A stretch of DNA of 64,000 nucleotides from Allorhodopirellula solitaria. Lineage in GTDB: Bacteria > Planctomycetota > Planctomycetia > Pirellulales > Pirellulaceae. How positions within the stretch are numbered: position 1 is the first letter of the stretch; every line of letters starts with the position of its first letter. Shown here piece by piece: positions 26,975-37,427 of the stretch. The notes beneath the pieces are model-generated. The model saw nothing but the letters and a program-made list of their open reading frames with translations. It was not told the origin of the DNA and did not search any database. The stretch lies in assembly GCF_007859855.1 (NCBI RefSeq), contig NZ_SJPK01000006.1:1-64000 (forward strand), written 5' to 3'. The position numbers were made by a program, and so were the translations under genes.

Positions 26975-27598
26975 CTACTTAGCAGCCGCAAATCGCTCGG
27001 CGACGGCGTCCCAATCGACAACGTCGAAGAATGCGCTGACGTAGTCGGGGCGGCGATTTTGGTAGTGAAGGTAATAGGCGTGTTCCCACACGTCCAAGCC
27101 GAGGATGGGGGTGCCAGCGATGCCAGCGACCGCTTCACCCATCAATGGGTTGTCCTGATTGGCGGTGCTGCCAACCTTCAGCTTGCCATCGGCAACGTAC
27201 AACCAAGCCCAACCGCTGCCGAATCGCGTGGCGGCCGCATTGGAGAACTCTTCTTTGAACTTGTCGAAGGAACCGCAGGCGGCGTCGATGGCAGCGGCGA
27301 GTTCACCGCTGGGTGCGCCACCTTTTCCAGGACCCATAACGGTCCAAAACAGTGAGTGGTTGGCGTGCCCGCCACCGTTGTTTCGTACCGCGCCGCGTTT
27401 GTCGGCAGGAACGGCGGAGAGGTCCGAGATCACATCTTCGATCGGCTTGGAAGCCAGATCGGTGCCTTCCAGAGCCGCATTGGCCTTGGTGATGTAGGCG
27501 TTGTGGTGCTTGGTATGGTGAATTTCCATCGTCCGAGCGTCGATGCTTGGCTCGAGTGCGTCGTAGGCGTAAGGCAATTCAGGGAGCGTGTAAGCCAT
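26975..27598 (-). CDS. sodA: Manganese superoxide dismutase
   Basis: A 207-residue protein beginning [15 protein letters not shown]. Metal ligands are visible in [22 protein letters not shown] and [13 protein letters not shown]. The glycine of GGHANH and the glutamine of NQDNPLM point to the manganese rather than the iron form. It converts superoxide to hydrogen peroxide. ATG 27598 is chosen because the family starts there; the frame is open to 27673. No signal peptide, so cytoplasmic. Confidence 0.95.
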   Translation of the reverse strand: MAYTLPELPYAYDALEPSIDARTMEIHHTKHHNAYITKANAALEGTDLASKPIEDVISDLSAVPADKRGAVRNNGGGHANHSLFWTVMGPGKGGAPSGELAAAIDAACGSFDKFKEEFSNAAATRFGSGWAWLYVADGKLKVGSTANQDNPLMGEAVAGIAGTPILGLDVWEHAYYLHYQNRRPDYVSAFFDVVDWDAVAERFAAAK

Positions 27599-27867
27599 GG
27601 TATTTCCGATTGATGGAGGAGGAAGCGAGATCGTGTTGTCACAACCACAATATCGTGCAATTCGCATGCCCAATCACGGTTGTGTTTGGGTCTCGTCAGC
27701 ACTGCACTGGATCGACTCGGGGATACCGAAATCGTTTGCGGTAACGCCCGTCCACCTTAACAGCTCAACATCGGAGCGCGTATCGGTGGCGATTGTCTGA
27801 CTTTTGCGGTGGTGAGGAAGAGGCCTGCAGAGAGGCACCGAGACGCCGGGTCGTGGAGAAGGGCAGT

Positions 27868-29322
27868 TCACGAACCCTTCGATTGATTGTCCCGTTCGCG
27901 TTGTCGTTCTTCTGCGATCGTGTTTTCCCTGGCTTCCGCGTTGACACTCTGGCCGATCGAATGGGCGAGTCGCCCGAGCATCGCAAAGTAGATGAACGTC
28001 GCCGCCACACCAACGAAGATGCTGACGACCGCTGTGATGGGTGCTGGCAGCAGGCTCGCGAATACAAAAATCAGGAACGTGAAGAAGAAAACGATCCCCG
28101 ATGAAAAGTAGAACCCACCCCAGGCCTCCTCGCACCGCGTCACACTGCGTCCGACATCGGGCGAAAAGGGCATGAACACGCTCTGCATGTCGAGCATCGA
28201 TAGTAGCACGAAGGGAAGGATCAGGAAGGTGGAAATCATCGCCATGCAGACAGTCGTCAGCGAGGTGCCGAAGGTCATGTAGCCTACAAACCATCCGGGT
28301 CCATAGGCCAGTCCGGCGGCGGCGAAGCAGAACAGCGAGGGGGCGATCCATTCCATCGGCTCGAGGGTGACGGGCCACTGTTCGACGGTTTCCTCGTCAT
28401 TGGCGACCGACTGCATGATTGTGAACCCGCAGGCGAGCACGATCGCAGCAAAGAAAACGCCTGCCGCAAACAGCCCGACGACCAGTATTTCCGCGTCCAG
28501 AGCCAGTGCGATGAACGCGACGACCGAGGCGAGTGCCGAGAGGATGAGCCAGTGCGCGATCACCCCGATCTGCGTGAAGATCCCGAACACAGCGGCTGCC
28601 CAGTCCCGGATGCGGGGAACGTCTAAGTCGGGTTTGGGTTCCGTCTTTTCAGTTCGCGAGGCGGCTTCCAGGTACTCCGTCGCGGATTTGCGAAAAGGGT
28701 CGTCGGGCCGATCGGCGGCTTCCTTCATGGGAGCGAACTGGAACGCCGGCGCCTCGGTCATGTCGATTTTCGCTTTCCGGGGCACGCGTGGCGGCTTGGG
28801 AACGCGCACCATGGTGAAACAATCTCGGCAGCGAATCTGTTTGCCGGCTTGCTTCGCGGTGACGTCATTCTGTGTCCCACAGGTAGGACAGCGAACCCGG
28901 TAGTTCGTCTGGTACTGGATCTCGTTGCCGTCCGAATCGGTCCCCGCGGGCCGCTCATCCATGGAACTGGCTAGGTCTTCCACCGCTTTACTGGGTGGGG
29001 CGCCGTCTTCATCCCAGGTATCCGAGGCGGCGGGAAAATCAGAGAGCGGGTCCGTGGCACCGCCGGAATCTCCGGTGAAGCTCGGGTTTACAGGGGGCAC
29101 GGGCGGCAGATCGCCCAAGTTCAACCAATCGTCATCATCATCGCCGACCGTGGAGGATGATGAGCCAGCGGCCCCGGTGTCAGCCGAGTCGCCCCCAGCA
29201 TGACCGAGACCGGGCACGATGAAAGAGTGTCCACAATAGGGGCAGTCAGCACGACCGGACCCCGTGGCTTTGCGAACATCGACGGCAGTTTGGCACTGCG
29301 GGCACTGCACCGTTTGCGGCAC
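27868..29322 (-). CDS. Zinc-ribbon membrane protein of unknown function
   Basis: A 484-residue protein. The N-terminus has a zinc ribbon (CPQC at about 7-10 and CPYC near 27-30), then an acidic low-complexity region, then a second ribbon (CPTC...CRDC, about 145-170). The second half has five or six hydrophobic helices. I do not recognise a named family; such zinc-ribbon plus membrane proteins are common in planctomycetes. It starts five bases after the frr stop, so it is translated from the pyrH-frr transcript or at least coupled to frr. Confidence 0.72.
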   Translation of the reverse strand: MPQTVQCPQCQTAVDVRKATGSGRADCPYCGHSFIVPGLGHAGGDSADTGAAGSSSSTVGDDDDDWLNLGDLPPVPPVNPSFTGDSGGATDPLSDFPAASDTWDEDGAPPSKAVEDLASSMDERPAGTDSDGNEIQYQTNYRVRCPTCGTQNDVTAKQAGKQIRCRDCFTMVRVPKPPRVPRKAKIDMTEAPAFQFAPMKEAADRPDDPFRKSATEYLEAASRTEKTEPKPDLDVPRIRDWAAAVFGIFTQIGVIAHWLILSALASVVAFIALALDAEILVVGLFAAGVFFAAIVLACGFTIMQSVANDEETVEQWPVTLEPMEWIAPSLFCFAAAGLAYGPGWFVGYMTFGTSLTTVCMAMISTFLILPFVLLSMLDMQSVFMPFSPDVGRSVTRCEEAWGGFYFSSGIVFFFTFLIFVFASLLPAPITAVVSIFVGVAATFIYFAMLGRLAHSIGQSVNAEARENTIAEERQRERDNQSKGS

Positions 29323-29327
29323 GCTGG

Positions 29328-29888
29328 TTACGCCTCCAGCACTTCGGCTTCGCGAGCTTTTGCCGAATCATTCACTGTCGTCTCGTGCTTCTTCGTCAGC
29401 TCCTGGACCTGTTCTTTGCAGCGATCGCGATCGTCCTCGGTCAGCTCGTTGTCTTTCTCGGATTGATCGGCAGCTTTGTTGGCATCGCGGCGGATGTTGC
29501 GAATGGAAATTTTCGCTTCTTCGCCGAGTTCTTTGATCCGGCCGACCATTTTCTTGCGGACTTCCGTCGAAAGAGCTGGGACGTTGAGCCGGATAACGCG
29601 TCCATCGTTCTGTGGGTTCAGACCCAGGTCGCCGGCGACGATCGCCTTCTCAATCTCTTTGATGGTGCTGGCGTCGTATGGGCGAATCAAAATTTGCTGC
29701 GGTTCGGGTGTGCCGATGGACGCGAGCTGCTTGAGCGGGGTGAACGATCCATAGACTTCGACCTTGATCGATTCCACTAGACCCGGGTTGGCTCGCCCCG
29801 TGCGAATTCCGGCCAAATTGTTCGATAGCACTGAGACGGCTTTTTCCATCCGCTCTTCCGCATCCATCAGAATTTCATCGCTGGTCAT
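29328..29888 (-). CDS. frr: Ribosome recycling factor
   Basis: At 186 residues it has normal family length. Landmarks are RTGRANP near the N-terminus, IGTPEPQQILIRPYD, and the C-terminal helix with IKELGEEAKISIRNIRRDAN. With EF-G it splits post-termination ribosomes. GGAG eight bases before the ATG is one of the clearer ribosome binding sites in the window. It is 126 bases downstream of pyrH, preserving the common pyrH-frr order. Confidence 0.97.
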   Translation of the reverse strand: MTSDEILMDAEERMEKAVSVLSNNLAGIRTGRANPGLVESIKVEVYGSFTPLKQLASIGTPEPQQILIRPYDASTIKEIEKAIVAGDLGLNPQNDGRVIRLNVPALSTEVRKKMVGRIKELGEEAKISIRNIRRDANKAADQSEKDNELTEDDRDRCKEQVQELTKKHETTVNDSAKAREAEVLEA

Positions 29889-30015
29889 ATCAATCGTCTC
29901 CTACAGAGGTGGAACTTTCAAATCCAAAATGGGGCTACGCCCCTTCCAACATAATCGCATCTTGCCGCTGCCGTGGGTGCGCCGACGGGCGTCACATTCC
30001 CCTTTGGCAATCGTT

Positions 30016-30768
30016 TTATTTCGGTTGGGTGTCGCTCGGTTGGCCGATCCAGGTGCCCACGGTTTCGCCACGAACAGCACGCACAATGTTGCCTTCGCGT
30101 TTGAAATTAAACACCAAAATGGGTTTGCAGTGTTCGCTGCACAGTGCGATGGCGGTGCCGTCCATCACGCGAAGCTTTTTGGTGAGCACGTCTTGGTAAC
30201 TGAGTTGATCATAAAGAACGGCATGCGGATTGATCTCGGGATCGTCGCTATAAACCCCATCGACCCGGGTGGCTTTGAGGATCACATCGGCATCGAGTTC
30301 GAGAGCGCGTTGAGCAGCGGCCGTGTCGGTGGTCACGAAGGGGCACCCAATGCCCCCCGACAGAATAACCACCCGTCCTTTATCGAGGTGACGAATCGCT
30401 CTGCGGCGGATAAATTTTTCGGCGACTTTGTCCACGGGCAGCGCGCTCATCACCCGGGTCGGCAGCCCGATAGCTTCCAGAGCGTCTTGCAGGGCGAGGG
30501 AATTGATGACCGTGGCGAGCATGCCCATGTAGTGTGCGGTGGCTTCACCGACGGTGGCGTTGGCGCCTGAGAACTGCGCCCCGCGGAGAATATTGCCGCC
30601 CCCGTTGACGACCGCGATCTGGCACCCGGATTCGTGGGCGAGCTTGATTTGGCCAGAGATGGTGGCCATTTCGGCTCCGCTAATACCGCGTTTTCCGGAT
30701 TCAGCCAAACTTTCGCCACTGAGTTTCAAAATGACGCGGCGGTATCGTAGGTCAGCGGATTCAGGCAC
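30016..30768 (-). CDS. pyrH: UMP kinase
   Basis: A 250-residue amino-acid-kinase fold protein. LKLSGESL and [10 protein letters not shown] are the phosphate-binding and UMP-binding segments, and the later [12 protein letters not shown] is conserved. It phosphorylates UMP to UDP with ATP. The segment usually written GGTGNPFFTTD reads [11 protein letters not shown] here, two substitutions that deserve checking. The start is GTG 30768. The usual upstream neighbours rpsB and tsf are absent; the upstream gene is a divergent Wzc-like kinase. Confidence 0.95.
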   Translation of the reverse strand: MPESADLRYRRVILKLSGESLAESGKRGISGAEMATISGQIKLAHESGCQIAVVNGGGNILRGAQFSGANATVGEATAHYMGMLATVINSLALQDALEAIGLPTRVMSALPVDKVAEKFIRRRAIRHLDKGRVVILSGGIGCPFVTTDTAAAQRALELDADVILKATRVDGVYSDDPEINPHAVLYDQLSYQDVLTKKLRVMDGTAIALCSEHCKPILVFNFKREGNIVRAVRGETVGTWIGQPSDTQPK

Positions 30769-31108
30769 TTTGGGAGTTCATCGATGGAGAAGACAAATAG
30801 GCGGATCGGCCTCACAATAACGATTAGAGGACGCCTTTAGAACATGGGGAGAGAACGCGAAAGAGGGCAGCGGGGGTGGGGGTGAGCTGGGCGAAGATAC
30901 TCGTCTCGCCGATGGCGGCTCGAGACCGACGTTCAGATTGGGTGGTCTGTAGGGGCTGCGGCAACTGATTCGGCATTTTGCATAAGCGAATTCCTAGCCC
31001 AACCGTATTTTAATTCCTACACTTAAGGAAGCGGAGGAGGATTCCGATTTGTTATTACATTCGGTTCCCAACGTACTTTTCTAAGACTTTTTTCAATTGT
31101 TGCGACGC
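30769..31108. other. Divergent intergenic region, pyrH and Wzc-like gene
   Basis: About 340 bases without a gene. It must hold promoters for pyrH-frr and for the Wzc-like gene. The half near 31108 is AT-richer. I looked for a sigma-54 type GG-N10-GC element because of the nearby regulator and did not find a good one. No other structure was recognised. Confidence 0.5.
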
Positions 31109-33640
31109 ATGCAAGTCATCCCAGAGTCGGAATCAGATCGCCCGACCCCCGTCGGGGCCTATCCAGCCCCAGCCCCGAGCTGGCAGGGCGGGAAGCCGGA
31201 AACAACCGACATGCTCTCAGCGATCTGGCGATATCGCTGGGCAGTGCTGATCCCGACTGTGATCGGTTTCGTTTGCGGACTGTTGCTGTATCTGAAAACG
31301 CCGGAGACGTATCAGTCGTCGACGCGGCTCATGTTTGAGTCGCATCGGCCTGCGGTGATCGATACGATGACTGGTGATATTGTCGGCGGGGTGCCCTCGG
31401 TGGATATCTTGCGATCACAGTTATTCAGCGATTCGGTGGTCAAACGCGCCTTCGAAGACCCTCATTTCGAGATCTTTCAAGACCAGTTTTCGGGGCCGGG
31501 CGCCTTTGGCGGCATGTCAGCAGGCGCGCTGAGGTTTCAGACGGATTTGCAAGATGGGCGAATGGCCTCCTCCCTCGTGGCAACATTGAGCTTTCACGGC
31601 GCCGATCCCGATCTTTGTGAAGGAGCGGTAGAGGCGTATAGCGCCGCCCTGCAGGAAATGTTTGCTGAGAAGCACCGCAGCTCTCGCGGTGAGTTGATTC
31701 GGTTGATCACCGTTGCCACCGACCAGCTGCAACCGAAAATGGACCTGATCGAGGAAAGGTACCGTAAATTCCGCATCGAAGCGCCCTTGGTTTGGAACGA
31801 ACGGGGTGACGCTACCAATCCGCACCGGGAGCGGCAATTATATCTTACCGGCCGCCGTAGCCAGTTAGATGAAGAGTTGCGCCAAAAATCGGTCGAGCTG
31901 ACGGCGATTGAATCCATTGCCCGCGAAGCGAGTGATCCTCTGGTGGGCATGTCCGTCATCGGCCAATTAGTCGGCAAGACCTTCACCCTCCCTCAGGCTA
32001 CCCAGTTCAATCGGGACCTGCGTGAGAGCGATACCGAACTGCAGCAACTTCAGCTGGACCAAAAACTCGTGCCACTGATGATCGAGCGCAACAGGTATGC
32101 GGCCGAGTTCGGCGATCAACACCCCACCGTCAAGGCGCTCGATACCGAACTGACGGTGATGAAGAGCGAACTCAAACGCTTGATCACCGAGCAGACTCAG
32201 CGGATTTTGCAGTTGATGGAAGAGAGTCGCGGCCAGGGAGTCGACCCCAGCGTGCGAGCGAAGGAATCCGTCGATGTCATTTTGATCGCGTCCCGAGCGG
32301 AAGTCGCATTGCTCAACGAGCAAATTTCCGAGATCGAAGCGCAAATCGAGACGGAGAAGAAGAAAGCTATCGAGATCGCGAAGTTTGAACAAGAGAACAT
32401 GGCGATTCTGCGAGAGATGGAGCGAAACCAAGCGTTGATCAACCAACTCGACGAGCAAATGGCGCGAATCGAGTTGAGCGAAGAAGATGGTGGGCTGCAG
32501 GTGACGTCGCTGAGGGCCCCGGGCAATGCCTACCGAATCGGTCCGAATATGGCCAAAATGCTGACGATCGGCACACTTCTTGGTATTGCGGCCGGCTTGG
32601 GTCTGGCGCTGCTGCTCGAGAAGAACGCCAACACGTTCCGCGAACCCGACGAAGTCGTTGCTGCTGTGGGGGCACCGATTTTGACCCATGTGCCATTCTT
32701 CAAGGGCAAGGTTCGCAAGAGCAAAATTGACAACCCCAACCCATTTGAAGAATTGGATCCACACCTGGCGGTTGTCCATACGCCATCCTCGGTGCCGGCC
32801 GAAGCGATCCGCTCCTGCCGAACTTCGATCTTCTTCGAACTGGCGGGAATCCAAGGCGGCAAGATTTTGCAGGTTTCCAGCCCCTTGCCGGGGGACGGGA
32901 AATCGACGATCTCGGGCAACCTGGCATGCAGCATCGCCCAGAGTGGCAAACGCACTCTGCTGATCGACTGCGACCTCCGCCGTCCTCAGATTACGAACAA
33001 TTTCGACAGCGCCGAGAAGCAGGGTCTGACCGATGTACTCAATGGCACCTGCGACCATGGCGATGCCATTCACGACACACCCCTGGCAACGCTGAAGCTG
33101 ATGCCGTCAGGGCCGATTCCTGCCAACCCGGCCGAAGCTCTTTCGTTGCCGGAGATGAGCGAACTTCTGGATATGCTCCGTGAAGAATTCGACTACATCG
33201 TCTTGGACACGCCACCGCTTCTCGTGGTGACCGACCCGAGCATCCTGGCGAGCATGGTCGATGGTGTGGTGGTGGCGTTGAAGATTCGTCGCAAGAGCAA
33301 ACCCAACGTGAAGGAAGCAGCGACCATCCTCCGCAATGTGGGCGCTCGCGTGCTTGGAATCGTGATCAACAACTCCGACGAATCGAGCGCGAGCGATGGA
33401 TACCGAGGTTATGGCTACTATCGCTACGCACGCCAAACGAATCGATACTATCGAAATACGCCTGAAAACGGCCCGATGGGTGGAAAGGTTCGCACGCCCG
33501 TGATCGTCTCGGGTCGGGGAGAGATGGGCCAGCCGGTCAATGGCTCGCCAAATCCAGGCTCGCCGAATCCGGTCGCGAACATCACCCCCGCGGCATCGCG
33601 TAACGGACATGCTTCGCATGACGATACCGATGAGTCGTAG
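31109..33640 (+). CDS. Wzc/BY-kinase-like polysaccharide chain-length and tyrosine autokinase protein
   Basis: A protein of about 843 residues. An N-terminal Wzz-type domain (first helix WRYRWAVLIPTVIGFVCG) is followed by a long coiled coil, a second helix around residue 480-500, and a cytoplasmic ATPase domain. Walker A is PLPGDGKST (near residue 597), Walker A' LLIDCDLRRP and Walker B YIVLDTPP. The C-terminus has the tyrosine cluster YRGYGYYRYA, expected to be autophosphorylated. It would control exopolysaccharide export. ATG 31109 is preferred over TTG 31097. It is the first gene of the exosortase locus. Confidence 0.9.
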   Translation: MQVIPESESDRPTPVGAYPAPAPSWQGGKPETTDMLSAIWRYRWAVLIPTVIGFVCGLLLYLKTPETYQSSTRLMFESHRPAVIDTMTGDIVGGVPSVDILRSQLFSDSVVKRAFEDPHFEIFQDQFSGPGAFGGMSAGALRFQTDLQDGRMASSLVATLSFHGADPDLCEGAVEAYSAALQEMFAEKHRSSRGELIRLITVATDQLQPKMDLIEERYRKFRIEAPLVWNERGDATNPHRERQLYLTGRRSQLDEELRQKSVELTAIESIAREASDPLVGMSVIGQLVGKTFTLPQATQFNRDLRESDTELQQLQLDQKLVPLMIERNRYAAEFGDQHPTVKALDTELTVMKSELKRLITEQTQRILQLMEESRGQGVDPSVRAKESVDVILIASRAEVALLNEQISEIEAQIETEKKKAIEIAKFEQENMAILREMERNQALINQLDEQMARIELSEEDGGLQVTSLRAPGNAYRIGPNMAKMLTIGTLLGIAAGLGLALLLEKNANTFREPDEVVAAVGAPILTHVPFFKGKVRKSKIDNPNPFEELDPHLAVVHTPSSVPAEAIRSCRTSIFFELAGIQGGKILQVSSPLPGDGKSTISGNLACSIAQSGKRTLLIDCDLRRPQITNNFDSAEKQGLTDVLNGTCDHGDAIHDTPLATLKLMPSGPIPANPAEALSLPEMSELLDMLREEFDYIVLDTPPLLVVTDPSILASMVDGVVVALKIRRKSKPNVKEAATILRNVGARVLGIVINNSDESSASDGYRGYGYYRYARQTNRYYRNTPENGPMGGKVRTPVIVSGRGEMGQPVNGSPNPGSPNPVANITPAASRNGHASHDDTDES

Positions 33641-33811
33641 GATTCGCGGCAACACGTCGACCCATCCCACCGATCGTCCGCCGCGACCACGGAGGACTCT
33701 ACCGATTCGCGGGACTTTTGGAAGATCCGTACGCGGTCGAGTCCGTTGACGAGATGGGACAGGCAGCCGCTGCCATAGAACACTGATACTGATGGTTTGA
33801 ACTGGAAATTA

Positions 33812-35629
33812 ATGATGAGTATGGATGAAGTACAGTCCGGTACGCGTGCAGTTACTGCGGAGCGGGTGAAGCCGCAGCCGAGTGCTGCGGCAGAATCGCT
33901 CCCTCGGGCCCAATCGATCTGGACCTGGTTCTGGGGTGGGTTGATGCTGGCCTGTGTGCCGATCCTGATGATCTATCTGTCGCGGATGTGGCGGCTGGAG
34001 CATTACCAGTATTTCCCATTTGCGATTGGGATCGTCGCTTGGTTGGCTTGGAAACGCAGCGATCGTCGCTTCTATCCACCGGCGAACTTAATCAGTCTCG
34101 GTTCGCTGGCAGTAGGAGGTATCGCCTTCCTGGTGGCTGTGGGGCTGCGATCACCTTGGTTCATCGCCGTCGCCTTTTTCTGCTTTGCGACCGGTTGTTT
34201 GGCGAGCATGAAAAGCCGTCACGGTGGCTCGCTATTGGGATTGGCCCTGCCACTGTTGCTACTGATCCGCCTGCCCTTGGGATACGACCAACTGCTCGTC
34301 ATCGAGCTGCAACGAATCACCACGGTCCTCTCCAGCTTAATTCTCGACGTGGTGGGGATTCCCCATGCGGTGGACCACAACGTCATCCAGCTTCCCGGGC
34401 GGGAGTTGTTCGTCGCCGAAGCATGTAGCGGGATCCAATCGGTCTTCACGTTGGCGTTCCTGAGCACCTTGTTGATTGCGATCTATCGGCGGCGACTGTG
34501 GTTGGCACCGTTCTATCTCGCCATTGCATTGGTCTTGGCCGTCGCGGGTAACGTGCTTCGAGTGACAATGGTCGCGATCGCTGATACGTGGTGGGGACTG
34601 GATTGGGCAAGCGGCTGGTCGCATGACCTGCTCGGCTACACAACCCTTGGTCTGTCGTCCCTGTTCTTGGTTTCATTCGATCAGTTGATCGTTTCGTTCC
34701 TGCATCCCACAATCAAATCGTCGGGCGTGTCCGACCACAACCCAGTCATTCGGTTTTGGAACTGGATCGTCGACGATGGTTCGACGGTGGACATGGTCGA
34801 CCGATACTACAAAGCCAATCTTGCCGAAACGATGGCGAGCGAACCCGCGTACCGAACACGATTGGCACAATGGATGAACCGGTTCCAAACCAAATCTGCC
34901 GTCGTGGCAACGGCATGCGTGGCCGCGGTGCTGTTGTGCGTGACGACCGCGCGAGCGTTCTCGGTGGAATCGATGGGCTTCGATGCTGGTGCGGGAACGT
35001 TCGTTGACGGCATTATCTACGAGCCCACTGAAGGACTCTTTGACGACATTTCCGGCCAGTTCGAATTGGTCGATCATCAAATATCACGTGACAACGAAAA
35101 CCCCATTTTGGGCCAGAACTCCGATACATGGAAATATCTCCGGCCCGATGATCACGACCAACCCATCACCGGCCAATTCGCGGTCAGCCAGTCGTACGGT
35201 CACTTCCATGAGCTCTGCATCTGCTACCAGGGACTGAACTGGGAACTGTTGGATCGCTATCGACGCGAAATTGATCCTCAGGCAGAGGTTGAGGTCGAGG
35301 AGTTGGATCCGAGCAGTTCGCAAGAGGTGCCAGTGGCTTATGCCATTTTTTCCCGGGAGGGCGATGCTCGAGGCTATCTCTGGTTCGCATCCATTTCCGA
35401 GAGTGGGAAAATAATGCTGCCGCCCGAACGGCCCGGCCGCTTGGGCTCCCGCCTGACCGATGCCTTTGATAGCAACGAGAGTGAAACCGATGAACCGATC
35501 ATGATGCTCCAGCTCTGGGTCCCGTCACCCAAACGGCTCAACGCGTCAACGACCGATGCGATCACCAAAGACTTTGCGAAACTACGGCAGCAGATCGCTG
35601 ACCAAATCAATCCGGGAGCAAATCAATGA
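33812..35629 (+). CDS. Exosortase (probably XrtU type) fused to an EpsI-like C-terminal domain
   Basis: About 605 residues. The N-terminal half has eight or so helices and the exosortase triad: cysteine in VAEACSGIQS (about 205), arginine in GNVLRVT (about 250) and histidine in SHDLLGY (about 271). After residue 365 a further helix precedes a periplasmic domain of about 230 residues with SYGHFHELCICYQGLNWEL, reminiscent of EpsI/DUF3485. Fusion of the two, separate in most proteobacteria, is the notable feature. It should cleave and sort PEP-CTERM proteins such as that at 5403. GGAAA precedes the ATG at 33812-33815. The last four bases overlap the TPR gene. Confidence 0.85.
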   Translation: MMSMDEVQSGTRAVTAERVKPQPSAAAESLPRAQSIWTWFWGGLMLACVPILMIYLSRMWRLEHYQYFPFAIGIVAWLAWKRSDRRFYPPANLISLGSLAVGGIAFLVAVGLRSPWFIAVAFFCFATGCLASMKSRHGGSLLGLALPLLLLIRLPLGYDQLLVIELQRITTVLSSLILDVVGIPHAVDHNVIQLPGRELFVAEACSGIQSVFTLAFLSTLLIAIYRRRLWLAPFYLAIALVLAVAGNVLRVTMVAIADTWWGLDWASGWSHDLLGYTTLGLSSLFLVSFDQLIVSFLHPTIKSSGVSDHNPVIRFWNWIVDDGSTVDMVDRYYKANLAETMASEPAYRTRLAQWMNRFQTKSAVVATACVAAVLLCVTTARAFSVESMGFDAGAGTFVDGIIYEPTEGLFDDISGQFELVDHQISRDNENPILGQNSDTWKYLRPDDHDQPITGQFAVSQSYGHFHELCICYQGLNWELLDRYRREIDPQAEVEVEELDPSSSQEVPVAYAIFSREGDARGYLWFASISESGKIMLPPERPGRLGSRLTDAFDSNESETDEPIMMLQLWVPSPKRLNASTTDAITKDFAKLRQQIADQINPGANQ

Positions 35630-37281
35630 TTCAGTATCTCAACCCTTTGCAATGGATGAAATGGTTCGGCCAGTTTCTCTACGAGTGGGTCGTCTCGATA
35701 CCTTGGCGACAAGTTTCCGCTGGAATCCCTGCGATGTTCCTCGTCGCGGCACTGGCTTTACTCGGGTTTCTCGCCTACAGCGACGGCGGTTCTTGGCGAC
35801 GAAACCTGGTCGCTGCCCAGGTGCAGGACGCTATTAAAAAGGAGGATTATAGTACCGCCGAACTTTTGATCCGTCGCCAGATCAATGCTGGCGATGACTC
35901 CACCGATACACTCCATCGTTTAGCGCTCGCTCAGTTTCAACTCGAAAAGAAAGACGAAGCCATTGTCGTGATGCGGCAACTGGTCTCGCAGCGGCGTAGC
36001 AGCGAAGCAGCACTGTGGCTAGCTAAAGAACTCTATTCGGGAAAATCGTGGGCAGATCTGACGCCAGATCAACAAGCGGATTTCGGCGGCTTGTTGACGA
36101 TGCTCGCCGAGCAGCGTCCCAATGATATGGTCGTTAAGCTGGCCTACATGGACTACCTGACCGCCAGCCAACGATACGCTGAGGCGATTCCGCTGATGCG
36201 GCAGCTGGCGAGCGTCCGCCCCATGTACGGTTGGCAAGCGGCCGTGCTCGCCCGGCGGATCGGGGACACTGATCTCGCCAACCGGTTGGCATCCACAACC
36301 CTTGAGAATGTACAGAAACTCCACAGTGAAGAACCTGCCAATCCGGCGTTGGCAGTCGCTGTGGTGCGAAACCAAATTTTCTTGAATCGGCATGAGGATG
36401 CGGTCCAAACGTTGGCTGATGCCATCGGACGAGCCAAGACTGCTGAACACCAAGCCGCGCTCCGGCAAGCGATGGGCAATACCATCGCTATCTGGGTCGC
36501 GGAGATCAAACAGCAACCCACCACGACGCCCGAGCAGCGACTGCACGTCCTCAAACTGCTGCAGGTAGCCCTGCAATACGCACCGAACAATCCGCAAATC
36601 CTCACCCTCGTCGCCGACCAAGTGCTCGCAACGCTCGGCAGCTCGGATACGGAGATCGTTGGGATCCGCAACGCGTTGGTCGAGGGCACCTCCCCCGGCA
36701 TCGCCCACTTCATTCGGGGCACGACCGCGATGATGAACAACGATGTCGAGAAAGGGGAACGCCACTTGAAACTGGCCGCCCAGCACCTGCCCAACAGCGG
36801 TGCCATCCTGAACAACCTGGCCGTCGCTCTGAGTCAGAGAGGCGAGGATCATCTCGAAGAAGCGCTCAAACTCAGTGAGCAGGCGATCGCCTCGGTCGAC
36901 CGACCGAGCCCGTACTTCTACGAGACTCGCGGCCAAATCCTGTTCCGAATGGAACGCTATCTCGATGCCATCGCTGACCTGGAACGAGCTCTGGCCGTAG
37001 AGGCTCTGGCTGCCAACGCCCATGAAGCGTTGGCGAGCTGTTATGAGCATCTCGACGAACCGGACCTGGCGGCCGACCACAGAGCTGCCGCCGAAGCGCT
37101 AAAATCGGGTGCGGCTGAGAAGCCGAAACCTGCGGATGATTCCGTCACGTCGGAAGCATCCGAGACATCTGGTGAATCGAAAGTGTCTCCGGAGCCTCAG
37201 AAACCGGACGGTCTCGAGTCGCCCGTCGGCGAGGAATCGTCGGAGATCCCGGCAGAAGAAGCGAGCCAATCGGACGATTGA
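35626..37281 (+). CDS. TPR-repeat membrane protein linked to the exosortase
   Basis: A 551-residue protein with one N-terminal transmembrane helix (GIPAMFLVAALALLGFLAY), then repeated helical pairs typical of tetratricopeptide repeats across about residues 60-490, and an acidic, proline-rich tail. The start ATGA overlaps the exosortase stop, so the two are translationally coupled. TPR lipoproteins or membrane proteins occur in many exosortase/exopolysaccharide loci (PrsT/EpsE-like), where they act as scaffolds. No catalytic motif is seen. A basic role in assembly of the export machinery is inferred from position. Confidence 0.82.
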   Translation: MIQYLNPLQWMKWFGQFLYEWVVSIPWRQVSAGIPAMFLVAALALLGFLAYSDGGSWRRNLVAAQVQDAIKKEDYSTAELLIRRQINAGDDSTDTLHRLALAQFQLEKKDEAIVVMRQLVSQRRSSEAALWLAKELYSGKSWADLTPDQQADFGGLLTMLAEQRPNDMVVKLAYMDYLTASQRYAEAIPLMRQLASVRPMYGWQAAVLARRIGDTDLANRLASTTLENVQKLHSEEPANPALAVAVVRNQIFLNRHEDAVQTLADAIGRAKTAEHQAALRQAMGNTIAIWVAEIKQQPTTTPEQRLHVLKLLQVALQYAPNNPQILTLVADQVLATLGSSDTEIVGIRNALVEGTSPGIAHFIRGTTAMMNNDVEKGERHLKLAAQHLPNSGAILNNLAVALSQRGEDHLEEALKLSEQAIASVDRPSPYFYETRGQILFRMERYLDAIADLERALAVEALAANAHEALASCYEHLDEPDLAADHRAAAEALKSGAAEKPKPADDSVTSEASETSGESKVSPEPQKPDGLESPVGEESSEIPAEEASQSDD

Positions 37282-37427
37282 TCGCTGGACTCAACCCCCC
37301 GGGCTGTGGCCGTTCTTTGAGTTGCGAGGTTCGCGGGGGTGTCCACCATGCCGGCCGCCCCACAATTCCAGCCAATCCAGCGAGACACAGAACAGCCACG
37401 GGGCCCGGGTATCGGGCACCCAACGGC

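Noticed and set aside
30900-31108. Sigma-54 promoter upstream of the Wzc-like gene
   Set aside because: GG and GC elements are present but not at the required spacing.
31967-33073. 368-codon open frame antisense to the Wzc-like gene
   Set aside because: Shadow frame with no domain; the sense strand carries Walker motifs.
36019-37080. 353-codon open frame antisense to the TPR gene
   Set aside because: Shadow of a TPR-coding strand with no recognisable domain.
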